In this document: piece by piece, positions 38,342-47,184 of the stretch
How positions within the stretch are numbered: the stretch's first letter is position 1
Layout of the letters: each line of letters opens with the position of its first letter
Source of the DNA: an uncultured Roseateles sp.
GTDB lineage: Bacteria; Pseudomonadota; Gammaproteobacteria; Burkholderiales; Burkholderiaceae_C
Reading direction: 5' to 3'
Assembly: GCF_963422335.1 (NCBI RefSeq)
Contig: NZ_OY729424.1
Coordinates: 4,154,001 to 4,218,000, forward strand
Length of the DNA: 64,000 nucleotides
Translations under genes and position numbers: made by a program
The notes under the pieces: model-generated
What the model saw: the letters and a program-made list of their open reading frames with translations, nothing else
The model's database searches: none
Told to the model about the DNA's origin: nothing

Positions 38342-40381
38342 TCACAGACCCAGGAAGGTCTTGAGGTTGAGGTAGGGCCACAGTTGCCAGGTCATCAAAC
38401 CGATGACGCCAAGAATCATGACCAGCGCGTACCAGTACAGATAGCCGCTCTGGAACAGCCGCACGAGGCCGGCCACACTGCCGATGCCACGTGCCGAACC
38501 ATTGATGATGAAACCGTCGATCAAGCCCTGGTCACCGCCCTTCCACAGGCCGGTGCCCAGCAGGCGTGTGCCCGCGGCGAGCACGTTCTCGTTGAACCAG
38601 TCCAGGTAGTACTTGTTGTCCAGCAGCTTGTAGATCGGGCCTGAGGCGTTCTTGATCGCCGCAGGAATCGAAGGCTTAACCATGTAGAACAGATAGGCCG
38701 TGACCACGCCGCCCAGTGCCAGCCAGAACGGCAGTGCCGTCAGGCCGTGCAGGGCCATCGCCACCGCGCCGTGGAACTCTTCGGCCAACTCTTCCATCGC
38801 CGGGTGGGCGTGGGCGTTGACGACGATGGCGTCCTTGAAGAAGTCACCGAACAGCATCGGGCCAATGGTCAGGTAGCCGATCACCACCGAGGGAATGGCC
38901 AGCAGCACCAGCGGTGCCGTCACCACCCAGGGCGACTCATGGGGATCATGGTGCTCGCCATGGTCGTCATGATGGTCGTGCTCGCCGGGGAAGGGCTTGT
39001 GGTGGAAGCGTTCCTTGCCATGGAAGACCAGGAAGTACATGCGGAACGAGTAGAAGGCGGTGACGAACACGCCGATGATCACCGCCCAGTAGGCCCAGTG
39101 CGCGGCCGGCAGATGGCTGGCGTGCACGGCCTCGATGATGGAGTCCTTGGAGTAGAAGCCCGAGAACAGCGGCGTGCCGATCAGGGCCAGCGAGCCCAGC
39201 AGCGAGGTGATCCAGGTGATGGGCATGTACTTGCGCAGGCCGCCCATATTGCGGATGTCCTGGTCATGGTGCATGCCGATGATGACCGAGCCGGCGCCAA
39301 GGAACAGCAGGGCCTTGAAGAAGGCGTGCGTCATCAGGTGAAACACCGCCACCGAGTAGGCCGAGGCACCCAGCGCGACCGTCATATAGCCCAGCTGCGA
39401 CAGGGTCGAGTAGGCGACGACGCGCTTGATGTCGTTCTGGATGATGCCCAGAAAGCCCATGAACAGCGCCGTGATCGCACCGATCACCATCACGAAGTTC
39501 AGCGCGGTGTCAGACAGCTCGAACAGCGGCGACATGCGGGCGACCATGAAGATGCCGGCCGTCACCATGGTGGCGGCGTGGATCAGCGCCGAGATCGGGG
39601 TCGGGCCTTCCATCGAGTCGGGCAGCCAGACGTGCAACGGGAACTGGGCGCTCTTGCCCATGGCACCGATGAACAGGCAGATGCAGGTCACGGTGATCAG
39701 CATCCACTCGCTGCCCCACAGCGGCATATTGAAGCTCAGCTTGGCCAGCTCCGGCCCTTTGGCGAAGGCTTCGCCATAGCTCAGCGTACCGGCATAGGCA
39801 ACGATCAGGCCTATGCCCAGGATGAAGCCGAAGTCACCCACGCGGTTGACCAGGAAGGCCTTCATATTGGCGAAGATCGCCGTCGGTCGGGTGTACCAGA
39901 AGCCGATCAGCAGATACGAGACCAGGCCCACCGCTTCCCAGCCGAAGAACAGCTGCAGGAAGTTGTTGCTCATCACCAGCATCAGCATGCTGAAGGTGAA
40001 CAGCGAGATGTAGCTGAAGAAACGCTGGTAGCCGGGATCTTCTTCCATGTAGCCGACGGTGTAGATGTGCACCATCAGCGACACAAAGGTCACCACGCAC
40101 ATCATCATTGCCGTCAGGCCGTCGACCAGGAAGCCGATCTCCATCTTCAGGCTGCCGACGCTCATCCATTCGTAGATGGTGGCGTTGAAGCGCGCGCCGT
40201 CCTGGACCACGCTCCACAGCGTCATCGCCGACAGGATGAAGGCGATAGCGACACCCAGGATGGTGACGGTGTGCGCGCCGCGGCGGCCCACCTGCTTGCC
40301 GAACAGACCGGCGACGATGGCGCCAACCAGCGGCGCCAGAGGCACCGCGAGCAGCATGTTCTGAGAAAGTTGTGCAGACAT
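38342..40381 (-). CDS. nuoL: NADH-quinone oxidoreductase subunit L
   Basis: This is the distal antiporter-like subunit of Complex I with the long lateral helix. It has 679 residues, slightly longer than the E. coli 613. GWEAVGLVSYLLIGFW and AQFPLHVWLPDSMEGPTPISAL are diagnostic. A His/Asp-rich cytoplasmic or periplasmic loop at about residues 457-481 (HDHHDDHGEHHDPH) accounts for part of the extra length. It lies between nuoK and nuoM in the operon. Confidence 0.97.
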   Translation of the reverse strand: MSAQLSQNMLLAVPLAPLVGAIVAGLFGKQVGRRGAHTVTILGVAIAFILSAMTLWSVVQDGARFNATIYEWMSVGSLKMEIGFLVDGLTAMMMCVVTFVSLMVHIYTVGYMEEDPGYQRFFSYISLFTFSMLMLVMSNNFLQLFFGWEAVGLVSYLLIGFWYTRPTAIFANMKAFLVNRVGDFGFILGIGLIVAYAGTLSYGEAFAKGPELAKLSFNMPLWGSEWMLITVTCICLFIGAMGKSAQFPLHVWLPDSMEGPTPISALIHAATMVTAGIFMVARMSPLFELSDTALNFVMVIGAITALFMGFLGIIQNDIKRVVAYSTLSQLGYMTVALGASAYSVAVFHLMTHAFFKALLFLGAGSVIIGMHHDQDIRNMGGLRKYMPITWITSLLGSLALIGTPLFSGFYSKDSIIEAVHASHLPAAHWAYWAVIIGVFVTAFYSFRMYFLVFHGKERFHHKPFPGEHDHHDDHGEHHDPHESPWVVTAPLVLLAIPSVVIGYLTIGPMLFGDFFKDAIVVNAHAHPAMEELAEEFHGAVAMALHGLTALPFWLALGGVVTAYLFYMVKPSIPAAIKNASGPIYKLLDNKYYLDWFNENVLAAGTRLLGTGLWKGGDQGLIDGFIINGSARGIGSVAGLVRLFQSGYLYWYALVMILGVIGLMTWQLWPYLNLKTFLGL

Positions 40382-40398
40382 GTTCTTGTGCGCCTCGC

Positions 40399-40710
40399 TC
40401 AGCCCTTGAGGGAGTCGAGTTCATCGACATTGATGGTGGAACGGTTGCGGAACACCACGACCAGAATGGCCAGGCCGATGGCCGATTCCGCCGCCGCCAC
40501 GGTCAGGATGAAGAAGACGAAGATCTGACCCGCCATATCGCCCAGGTAGTGCGAGAAGGCGACGAAATTCAGGTTCACGGCCAGCAGCATCAGCTCGATG
40601 GCCATCAGCAGCACGATCAGGTTCTTGCGGTTCAGGAAGATGCCTATCACCGACAGCGCGAACAGGATCGCGCCCAAGGTCAGGAAATGGCCCAGTGTCA
40701 AAGCGCCCAT
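40399..40710 (-). CDS. nuoK: NADH-quinone oxidoreductase subunit K
   Basis: This small membrane subunit of Complex I has 103 residues and three helices. The two conserved membrane Glu are in MAIELMLLAVNLNF and AAAESAIGLAI. It starts 1 base after the nuoJ stop, implying translational coupling. The usual length is about 100-105. Confidence 0.96.
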   Translation of the reverse strand: MGALTLGHFLTLGAILFALSVIGIFLNRKNLIVLLMAIELMLLAVNLNFVAFSHYLGDMAGQIFVFFILTVAAAESAIGLAILVVVFRNRSTINVDELDSLKG

Positions 40711-40711
40711 G

Positions 40712-41359
40712 TCACGCGGCTCCCTTGGTTGGTGCTTCGGGGGCAGCGGCTGCTTCAGGCGCTTCCACGGTGGCTTTCATCTTGATGATCTTCAGGCGAT
40801 CGCCCTTCTTCACCTTGACCTGATCGGCAGGGTTCATCGACCGCGAGTCCTTGCGCTTGCGCAGGGTCAGCGCAATGGCGGCGATGATGCCCACCAGCAG
40901 CAGCACGGCGGCGATTTGCAGCGGATACAGGTAGTTGGTGTAGAGGTCTATGCCCAGCAGCTTGGTGTTGCCCAGCTTCTGCGCCGCATCGCTCAGCACC
41001 GGGGCCTCCTTAAGGCGGAACCCACCCATCAGGATGGCCGCCATCTCCAGCGCAATCAGCGCGCCGACGATGCCGGCCAGCGGCAGATGCTTCCAAAAGC
41101 CCTGGCGCACGCTGTCCGTGTTGATGTCCAGCATCATCACGACAAAGAGGAACAGCACCATCACGGCACCGATGTAGACCAGCACCAGGGTGATGGCCAG
41201 GAACTCGGCCTTCAGCAGCATCCAGATGCAGGACGCGTTGAAGAAAGCCAGTATCAGGAACAGCGCCGAATGCACGGTGCTGCGCGCCGTGATGACGCGA
41301 AACGCCGCCAGCAAGAGCACGGCGGAGAAAACATAGAACAGCGCGGTCGTGGTATCCAT
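40712..41359 (-). CDS. nuoJ: NADH-quinone oxidoreductase subunit J
   Basis: This membrane subunit has 215 residues and five helices. ILAFFNASCIWMLLKAEFLA and LVYIGAVMVLFLFVVMMLDI are the conserved helix 2 and 3 motifs near the quinone channel. The C-terminal tail (from about residue 170) is a Lys- then Ala/Pro-rich extension that is longer than in E. coli. It lies 46 bases after nuoI. Confidence 0.95.
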   Translation of the reverse strand: MDTTTALFYVFSAVLLLAAFRVITARSTVHSALFLILAFFNASCIWMLLKAEFLAITLVLVYIGAVMVLFLFVVMMLDINTDSVRQGFWKHLPLAGIVGALIALEMAAILMGGFRLKEAPVLSDAAQKLGNTKLLGIDLYTNYLYPLQIAAVLLLVGIIAAIALTLRKRKDSRSMNPADQVKVKKGDRLKIIKMKATVEAPEAAAAPEAPTKGAA

Positions 41360-41405
41360 AGGGTTCCTGCAAGCGGTCGGTGATCAGGCCTGGAAAGGCG
41401 CTCGA

Positions 41406-41903
41406 TCAACGGTACTTGGCATCGGCCTCCTTCTCGGCGGCGATCTTGGGTTCGTAGCGGTCGCCAACGGCCAACAGCATGTCCTTGGTGAAGTACAGGT
41501 CACCGCGCTTTTCGCCGTGGTACTCGAAGATGCTGGTCTCGACGATGGAGTCGACCGGGCAGCTCTCTTCGCAGAAGCCGCAGAAGATGCACTTGGTCAG
41601 GTCGATGTCGTAGCGGGTGGTGCGGCGCGAGCCGTCGTCACGCACTTCGGATTCGATGGTGATGGCCATCGCCGGGCACACGGCCTCGCACAGCTTGCAG
41701 GCGATGCAGCGCTCTTCGCCGTTCTCATAGCGGCGCAAGGCATGCAGACCACGGAAACGCGGCGACAGCGGCGTCTTCTCTTCCGGGAACTGCACCGTGA
41801 TGTTGGGCGACAGGAAATGCCGGCCGGTCAAGAGCATGCCCTTGAACAGCTCGGTGAGCATGAAGCTCTGCACAAAGTGCTTGAAGGAGGTCACTGCGGA
41901 CAT
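41406..41903 (-). CDS. nuoI: NADH-quinone oxidoreductase subunit I
   Basis: This peripheral-arm subunit carries two [4Fe-4S] clusters (N6a and N6b) that pass electrons toward quinone. It has 165 residues. Both cluster motifs are intact: CIACKLCEAVCPAMAI and CIFCGFCEESCPVDSIV. It starts with a short amphipathic helix that lies on the membrane. It is 13 bases from nuoH. Confidence 0.97.
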   Translation of the reverse strand: MSAVTSFKHFVQSFMLTELFKGMLLTGRHFLSPNITVQFPEEKTPLSPRFRGLHALRRYENGEERCIACKLCEAVCPAMAITIESEVRDDGSRRTTRYDIDLTKCIFCGFCEESCPVDSIVETSIFEYHGEKRGDLYFTKDMLLAVGDRYEPKIAAEKEADAKYR

Positions 41904-41916
41904 AGGAAGATCTCTC

Positions 41917-42981
41917 TCACTTCCAGATGTTGAACGGGGACTGAATCCACAGACCCACGACGACCAGCCAGACCAGGGTGACCGGGATGAAGATCTTCCA
42001 GCCCAGACGCATGATCTGGTCGTAACGGAAGCGCGGGAACGTGGCGCGCACCCACAGGAAGGTGGTCACGACGACAAAGGTCTTCAGGCCCAGCCAGATC
42101 CAGCCCGGGATGAAGCCCAGGAAGTCGAACGGTGGCAGCCAGCCGCCCAGGAACAGGGTCACGGCCAGGATGGAGACCAGAATCATGTTCGCGTATTCGG
42201 CCAGGAAGAACATCGCGAAGGCCATGCCCGAGTACTCGATCATGTGGCCGGCGACGATTTCCGACTCGCCTTCGACGACGTCGAACGGGTGGCGGTTGGT
42301 TTCGGCCAGGCCCGAGATGAAGTAGACGACGAAGATGGGCAGCAGCGGCAGCCAGTTCCAGGACAGAATGCCCACGCCGCGATCAGCGAAGATGCCACGT
42401 CCCTGGCCCAGCACGATCTCGCTCATATTCATCGTGCCCGCGACCATCAGCACGACGACCAGGCAGAAGCCCATCGCGATCTCGTACGACACCATCTGCG
42501 CCGAGGCGCGCAGCGCGCCCAGGAAGGCGTACTTCGAGTTCGAGGCCCAGCCGGCGATGATCACGCCATAGACCTCAAGCGAGGTGATGGCCATCAGGAA
42601 CAGCAGGCCGGCGTTGATATTGGACAGCGCCACTTCCGGGCCGAAAGGCACGACCACCCAGGCGGCCAGCGCCGGCATGATGGTCATCACCGGACCGAGG
42701 AAGAACAGGCCCTTGTTGGCCGCGGTCGGGACGATGATCTCCTTGAAGATCAGCTTCACTGCATCGGCGATAGGGGTCAGCAGGCCGTAGGGGCCGACAC
42801 GGTTGGGGCCGGGGCGGATCTGCGACCAGCCGATGGCCTTGCGTTCCCAGAGGGTCAGGTAGGCCACGCAACCCATCAGCGGCGCGACCAGGACCACGAT
42901 CTTGATCAGGTTCCAGACCACGGGCCAGAAACCGCCCAGCAGCGAAGATCCGAATTGATTCAGGCTGTCTATCATCGTCAC
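41917..42981 (-). CDS. nuoH: NADH-quinone oxidoreductase subunit H
   Basis: This membrane subunit forms the quinone-binding chamber. It has 354 residues and eight helices. ERKAIGWSQIRPGPNRVGPY and the acidic loop GLAETNRHPFDVVEGESEIV are hallmark motifs. Its ATG overlaps the nuoG stop by 4 bases (ATGA). Complete. Confidence 0.97.
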   Translation of the reverse strand: MTMIDSLNQFGSSLLGGFWPVVWNLIKIVVLVAPLMGCVAYLTLWERKAIGWSQIRPGPNRVGPYGLLTPIADAVKLIFKEIIVPTAANKGLFFLGPVMTIMPALAAWVVVPFGPEVALSNINAGLLFLMAITSLEVYGVIIAGWASNSKYAFLGALRASAQMVSYEIAMGFCLVVVLMVAGTMNMSEIVLGQGRGIFADRGVGILSWNWLPLLPIFVVYFISGLAETNRHPFDVVEGESEIVAGHMIEYSGMAFAMFFLAEYANMILVSILAVTLFLGGWLPPFDFLGFIPGWIWLGLKTFVVVTTFLWVRATFPRFRYDQIMRLGWKIFIPVTLVWLVVVGLWIQSPFNIWK

Positions 42982-45302
42982 ACCTTGGCGATAGAGAGTT
43001 CGCCGAACATCGCACCGAGTGCGGCGGTGTCTGCGAGGCCGGCTGGCACACGCACGGTGTTGGCAGGCAGGGCTGCGTCATGGCGGGCGGGCAATTGCAC
43101 CGAGGCACCGTTCTGCGTGACCGTCACCTTGTCGCCGTTCTGCAAGCCCAACTGGGTCCACAGCGCGGTCGGCAGGCCGGCAACGGCAGCATTCTTGGCG
43201 TCGGCCGTCAGCTGCAGCGCCGTGGCATGGCGCACCAGCGCGTCGGTGCTGTAGATGGGCACGTCGGCGATGCGCTCGATACCGCTGGCGGCGCCGGCCT
43301 TGATCGCGGCCTGCGTCGTGTTGTCCAGACGCGAGCTCATGTCCATGTCCACACCCAGCGCGGCACTGCGCACCTGCTCCGAGGTCTCGAAGTCAAAGCC
43401 CGGCAGGTCCAGCATCGTGCCCAGCACGCGCAGGACCTTCCAGGCCGGGCGGGTTTCGCCCAGCGGCTTGGCGACACCAACAAAGCTCTGCACGCGCCCC
43501 TCGGCATTGACGAAAGTGCCCGAGGTCTCGGTGAACGGCGCGATCGGCAGCAGCACATCGGCCTGCTCGAAGCCGGTCTTGAAGGCGCTGAACATCACGA
43601 CCATATCGGCCTTGGCCACGCCTTGCAGGGCGGCCGAGGTGTTGGCGCTGTCGAACTGCGGATCGACGTTGAGCAGCAGTGCGGCCTTCAGCGAAGACGC
43701 GGCGGACAACATCTGGCCGGCGTTCAGACCGCCCTGCCCTGGCAGCGCGTTGACCAGTTGCGCACCCACCGTGTTGGCGGCGGCGCTCAGGTAGCCGACC
43801 GTAGCACCGGTCTGTGCGGCAATCCAGTTGGCCAGCGCCAGCAGGCTGGCGGCTTGCGGGTGCTGCGCGGCGGCATTGCCCAGCAGCACGGCCTTGCGCT
43901 GGCCGGACAGCAGCGAGGCGGCAATCGCCTGAGCTTGCTCCGTCGCGGTGCCGGCGGCTGGAGCCGTTGCGCCATTGCTTTGTGCGATCGCGGTGGCAAT
44001 ATCGGCCAGCGCCTGCACCCAGGCGCTGGGTGCGACGGTGACGCGCTGCGCCACATTCATCAGCCAATCATCTTCTGTCGCGTGGACGCTGTGGATCTTG
44101 GCGCCATGGCGGGCCGCCTGACGCAGGCGCTGGGCAAACAGCGGATGATCCTTGCGCAGGAAGGAGCCGATCACCAGCACGCGGTCCAGCTGCGACAGCG
44201 AGGCCACCGAGCGGCCCAGCCATTGCGCCTTGCCGGCGGCGGCCACATTGCTGAAGTCAGCGGCATGGGTGCGGAAGTCGATGTTCTCGCTGCCCAAGCC
44301 ACGCACCAGCGCAGCCAGCAGATGCAACTCTTCAACGGTGCTGTGGGCCGAGCCGATCGCGCCTATGCTGGCCGCGCCATGCTGGGTCTTGATCTGCTTC
44401 AGGCCGTTGGCGACGTATTCCAGCGCCGCTGTCCAGTTGACTTCCTTCCACAGGCCGCCCTGCTTGACCATGGGCTGGGTCAGGCGCTGGTCGCTGTTCA
44501 AGGCCTCGTACGAGAAGCGGTCGCGGTCGGCGATCCAGCACTCGTTGACGTCTTCGTTCTCCAGCGGCACGACGCGCATCACGCGGTTGTTCTTGACCTG
44601 GGCGATCACGTTCGCGCCGGTCGAGTCGTGCGGGCTGACGGTCTTGCGGCGCGACAGCTCCCAGGTGCGGGCGCTGTAGCGGAAAGGCTTGCTGGTCAGC
44701 GCGCCCACCGGGCAGATGTCAATCATATTGCCCGACAGTTCGGAGTCCACCGAGCGGCCGACAAAGGTCTGGATCTCTGCATGCTCACCGCGGTGCGCCA
44801 TGCCCAGCTCCATCACGCCGGCAATCTCCTGGCCGAAACGAACGCAGCGCGTGCAGTGGATGCAGCGGCTCATCTCTTCCATCGAGACCAGCGGGCCGAT
44901 GTTCTTGTGGAACACCACGCGCTTTTCTTCCGTGTAGCGCGAGCTGCTGCCGCCATAGCCGACGGCCAGGTCCTGCAGCTGGCACTCGCCGCCCTGGTCG
45001 CAGATCGGGCAGTCCAGCGGGTGGTTGATGAGCAGGAACTCCATCACGCCCTGCTGGGCCTTGATGGCTTTCTCGCTCTTGGTGCGCACGATCATGCCCT
45101 GCGTCACCGGCGTGGCGCAGGCCGGCATGGGCTTGGGCGCCTTCTCGACGTCCACCAGGCACATGCGGCAGTTGGCGGCGATCGAGAGCTTCTTGTGATA
45201 GCAGAAATGCGGCACATAGGTGCCCGCGTTTTCGGCCGCATGCATGATCATGCTGCCTTCCAACACTTGCACTTTCTTGCCATCGAGTTCAATTTCAACC
45301 AT
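42978..45302 (-). CDS. nuoG: NADH-quinone oxidoreductase subunit G
   Basis: This large peripheral-arm subunit holds several iron-sulphur clusters. It has 774 residues from the ATG at 45302. The N-terminal [2Fe-2S] site is CYHKKLSIAANCRMC, the His/Cys-ligated cluster is HPLDCPICDQGGEC, and the [4Fe-4S] site is CIHCTRC with CPVGAL. A molybdopterin-oxidoreductase-like domain follows and is poorly conserved near its C terminus, as is usual. The frame extends to 45320 by 6 residues; 45302 has TGGA 8 bases upstream. The E. coli-type extra N7 cluster motif is not visible. Confidence 0.96.
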   Translation of the reverse strand: MVEIELDGKKVQVLEGSMIMHAAENAGTYVPHFCYHKKLSIAANCRMCLVDVEKAPKPMPACATPVTQGMIVRTKSEKAIKAQQGVMEFLLINHPLDCPICDQGGECQLQDLAVGYGGSSSRYTEEKRVVFHKNIGPLVSMEEMSRCIHCTRCVRFGQEIAGVMELGMAHRGEHAEIQTFVGRSVDSELSGNMIDICPVGALTSKPFRYSARTWELSRRKTVSPHDSTGANVIAQVKNNRVMRVVPLENEDVNECWIADRDRFSYEALNSDQRLTQPMVKQGGLWKEVNWTAALEYVANGLKQIKTQHGAASIGAIGSAHSTVEELHLLAALVRGLGSENIDFRTHAADFSNVAAAGKAQWLGRSVASLSQLDRVLVIGSFLRKDHPLFAQRLRQAARHGAKIHSVHATEDDWLMNVAQRVTVAPSAWVQALADIATAIAQSNGATAPAAGTATEQAQAIAASLLSGQRKAVLLGNAAAQHPQAASLLALANWIAAQTGATVGYLSAAANTVGAQLVNALPGQGGLNAGQMLSAASSLKAALLLNVDPQFDSANTSAALQGVAKADMVVMFSAFKTGFEQADVLLPIAPFTETSGTFVNAEGRVQSFVGVAKPLGETRPAWKVLRVLGTMLDLPGFDFETSEQVRSAALGVDMDMSSRLDNTTQAAIKAGAASGIERIADVPIYSTDALVRHATALQLTADAKNAAVAGLPTALWTQLGLQNGDKVTVTQNGASVQLPARHDAALPANTVRVPAGLADTAALGAMFGELSIAKV

Positions 45303-45332
45303 AGCTAGTCCAGGCCTCAATCCGTTGCGTCG

Positions 45333-46676
45333 TCAGGCCGCCACGAGGGCCGTCTTGTGTTCAATCAGGTGCACGAACTCGTGCTTGAAATGCTTGATCA
45401 TGGCCCGCACCGGCATCGCCGCCGCGTCGCCCAGCGCGCAAATCGTGCGGCCCTGGATGTTGTCGGCCACTGAGTTCAGCAGGTCGATGTCTTCCATGCG
45501 GCCGTGGCCGTTGGCAATGCGCTCGACCATGCGGTACATCCAGCCCGTGCCTTCGCGGCAGGGCGTGCACTGGCCGCAGGACTCGTGCATGTAGAAGTAG
45601 CTCAGGCGCAGCAGGCTCTTGACCATGCAGCGGGTGTCGTCCATCACGATGACGGCGCCCGAGCCCAGCATCGAGCCGGCCTTGGCGATGGAGTCATAGT
45701 CCATCGTACATTCCATCATCACGCTGGCCGGCAACACCGGGGACGACGAGCCACCGGGGATCACCGCCTTCAGCGTACGGCCCTTGCGCACACCGCCGGC
45801 GAGCTTCAGCAGCTCGGAGAACGGCAGGCCCATCGGCACTTCGTAGTTGCCCGGACGCTCGACATCGCCCGAGACCGAATAGATCTTGGTGCCGCCGTTA
45901 TTGGGCTTGCCCACCTCGAGGTACTGCTGGCCACCGTTGCGGATGATCCAGGGCACCGCGGCAAAAGTCTCGGTGTTGTTGATCGTCGTCGGCTTGCCAT
46001 ACAGGCCGAAGCTGGCCGGGAACGGCGGCTTGAAGCGCGGCTGGCCCTTCTTGCCTTCGAGCGATTCGAGCAGCGCGGTTTCTTCGCCGCAGATGTACGC
46101 GCCGAAGCCGTGGAAAGCGTGCAGCTGGAAGTTGTAGCCGCTGCCGAAGAGGTTGTCACCCAGGAAGCCGGCGGCACGCGCCTCTTCCAGCGCGGCCTCG
46201 AAGCGGTCATAGGCCTCGAAGATCTCACCGTGGATGTAGTTGTAGCCGACCGAGATGCCCATCGCGTAGGCGGCGATGGCCATGCCCTCGATCACGATAT
46301 GCGGGTTGAACATCAGGATGTCGCGGTCCTTGCAGGTACCGGGCTCACCCTCGTCCGAGTTGCAGACCAGGTACTTCTGGCCCGGGAACTGGCGCGGCAT
46401 GAAGCTCCACTTCAGGCCGGTCGGGAAGCCCGCACCGCCGCGGCCGCGCAGGCCGGAGGTCTTGACCTCGGCAATGACCTGGTCCTGGGTCATGCCCTCG
46501 CCGCCGTCACCCTTGAGGATCTTGCGCAAAGCCTCGTAGCCACCGCGGGCGACGTAGTCCTTCAGCGACCAGTTCTTGCCGTCCAGGCCCGCATAGATCT
46601 GCGCACCGACGTGGCGGTCATGGAAACAGGTCTCGGTGCCCGTGGCCTGAAATTTGGAGAGATCCAACATCGTCAT
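45333..46676 (-). CDS. nuoF: NADH-quinone oxidoreductase subunit F
   Basis: This subunit binds NADH and FMN and carries [4Fe-4S] cluster N3, where electrons enter Complex I. It has 447 residues. GRGGAGFPTGLKWSF is the NADH/FMN loop and ESCGQCTPCREGTGW gives cluster cysteines. It lies 7 bases after nuoE and 30 bases before nuoG. Complete. Confidence 0.97.
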   Translation of the reverse strand: MTMLDLSKFQATGTETCFHDRHVGAQIYAGLDGKNWSLKDYVARGGYEALRKILKGDGGEGMTQDQVIAEVKTSGLRGRGGAGFPTGLKWSFMPRQFPGQKYLVCNSDEGEPGTCKDRDILMFNPHIVIEGMAIAAYAMGISVGYNYIHGEIFEAYDRFEAALEEARAAGFLGDNLFGSGYNFQLHAFHGFGAYICGEETALLESLEGKKGQPRFKPPFPASFGLYGKPTTINNTETFAAVPWIIRNGGQQYLEVGKPNNGGTKIYSVSGDVERPGNYEVPMGLPFSELLKLAGGVRKGRTLKAVIPGGSSSPVLPASVMMECTMDYDSIAKAGSMLGSGAVIVMDDTRCMVKSLLRLSYFYMHESCGQCTPCREGTGWMYRMVERIANGHGRMEDIDLLNSVADNIQGRTICALGDAAAMPVRAMIKHFKHEFVHLIEHKTALVAA

Positions 46677-46683
46677 GGTCCGT

Positions 46684-47184
46684 TCAGGCGTTGGCGTTGG
46701 TCTTGAGCAGGTTCAGCAACTCGTCCAGCCGCTGCTCGCTCATGAAACTGCACATCTGGCGGTCGTTGACCAGCAGCACCGGCGAATCGGCGCAGGCGCC
46801 CAGGCATTCGCTCTTCTGCACGGTGAACAGGCCGTCGGCGGTGGTGCCGCCCTCTTCGATGCCCAGCTTGCTGCAGACATGGTCCAGCGCGGTCTGGCCG
46901 TCACGCAGCTGGCAAGGCAGGTTGGTGCAGACGTTCAGCTTGAACTTGCCCACCGGCCGCTGGTTGTACATGTTGTAGAAGGTCGTGACCTCATGCACCG
47001 CGATCGGCGCCACGCCGATATAGGCCGCGATCACGTCTTCGCTCTCGCGCGAGACGAAGCCCTGCTCCTGCTGCACGATGGACAGGCAGGCCATCACGGC
47101 CGAGATGCGCTGGTCGGCCGGGTACTTGGCGACCTCGCGATCGAAGCGCGCGCGGGTGGCGTCTGAAAGAATGTATTCGCTCAT
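46684..47184 (-). CDS. nuoE: NADH-quinone oxidoreductase subunit E
   Basis: This thioredoxin-fold subunit carries [2Fe-2S] cluster N1a. It has 166 residues. Cluster cysteines are in VCTNLPCQLRDG and SECLGACADSPV. Its ATG overlaps the nuoD stop by 4 bases. It works with NuoF and NuoG as the NADH-oxidising module. Confidence 0.96.
   Translation of the reverse strand: MSEYILSDATRARFDREVAKYPADQRISAVMACLSIVQQEQGFVSRESEDVIAAYIGVAPIAVHEVTTFYNMYNQRPVGKFKLNVCTNLPCQLRDGQTALDHVCSKLGIEEGGTTADGLFTVQKSECLGACADSPVLLVNDRQMCSFMSEQRLDELLNLLKTNANA

Noticed and set aside
38747..40528. 593-codon His- and Arg-rich plus-strand frame opposite nuoL
   Set aside because: Antisense to a conserved subunit; the composition reflects reverse reading of membrane-protein codons.
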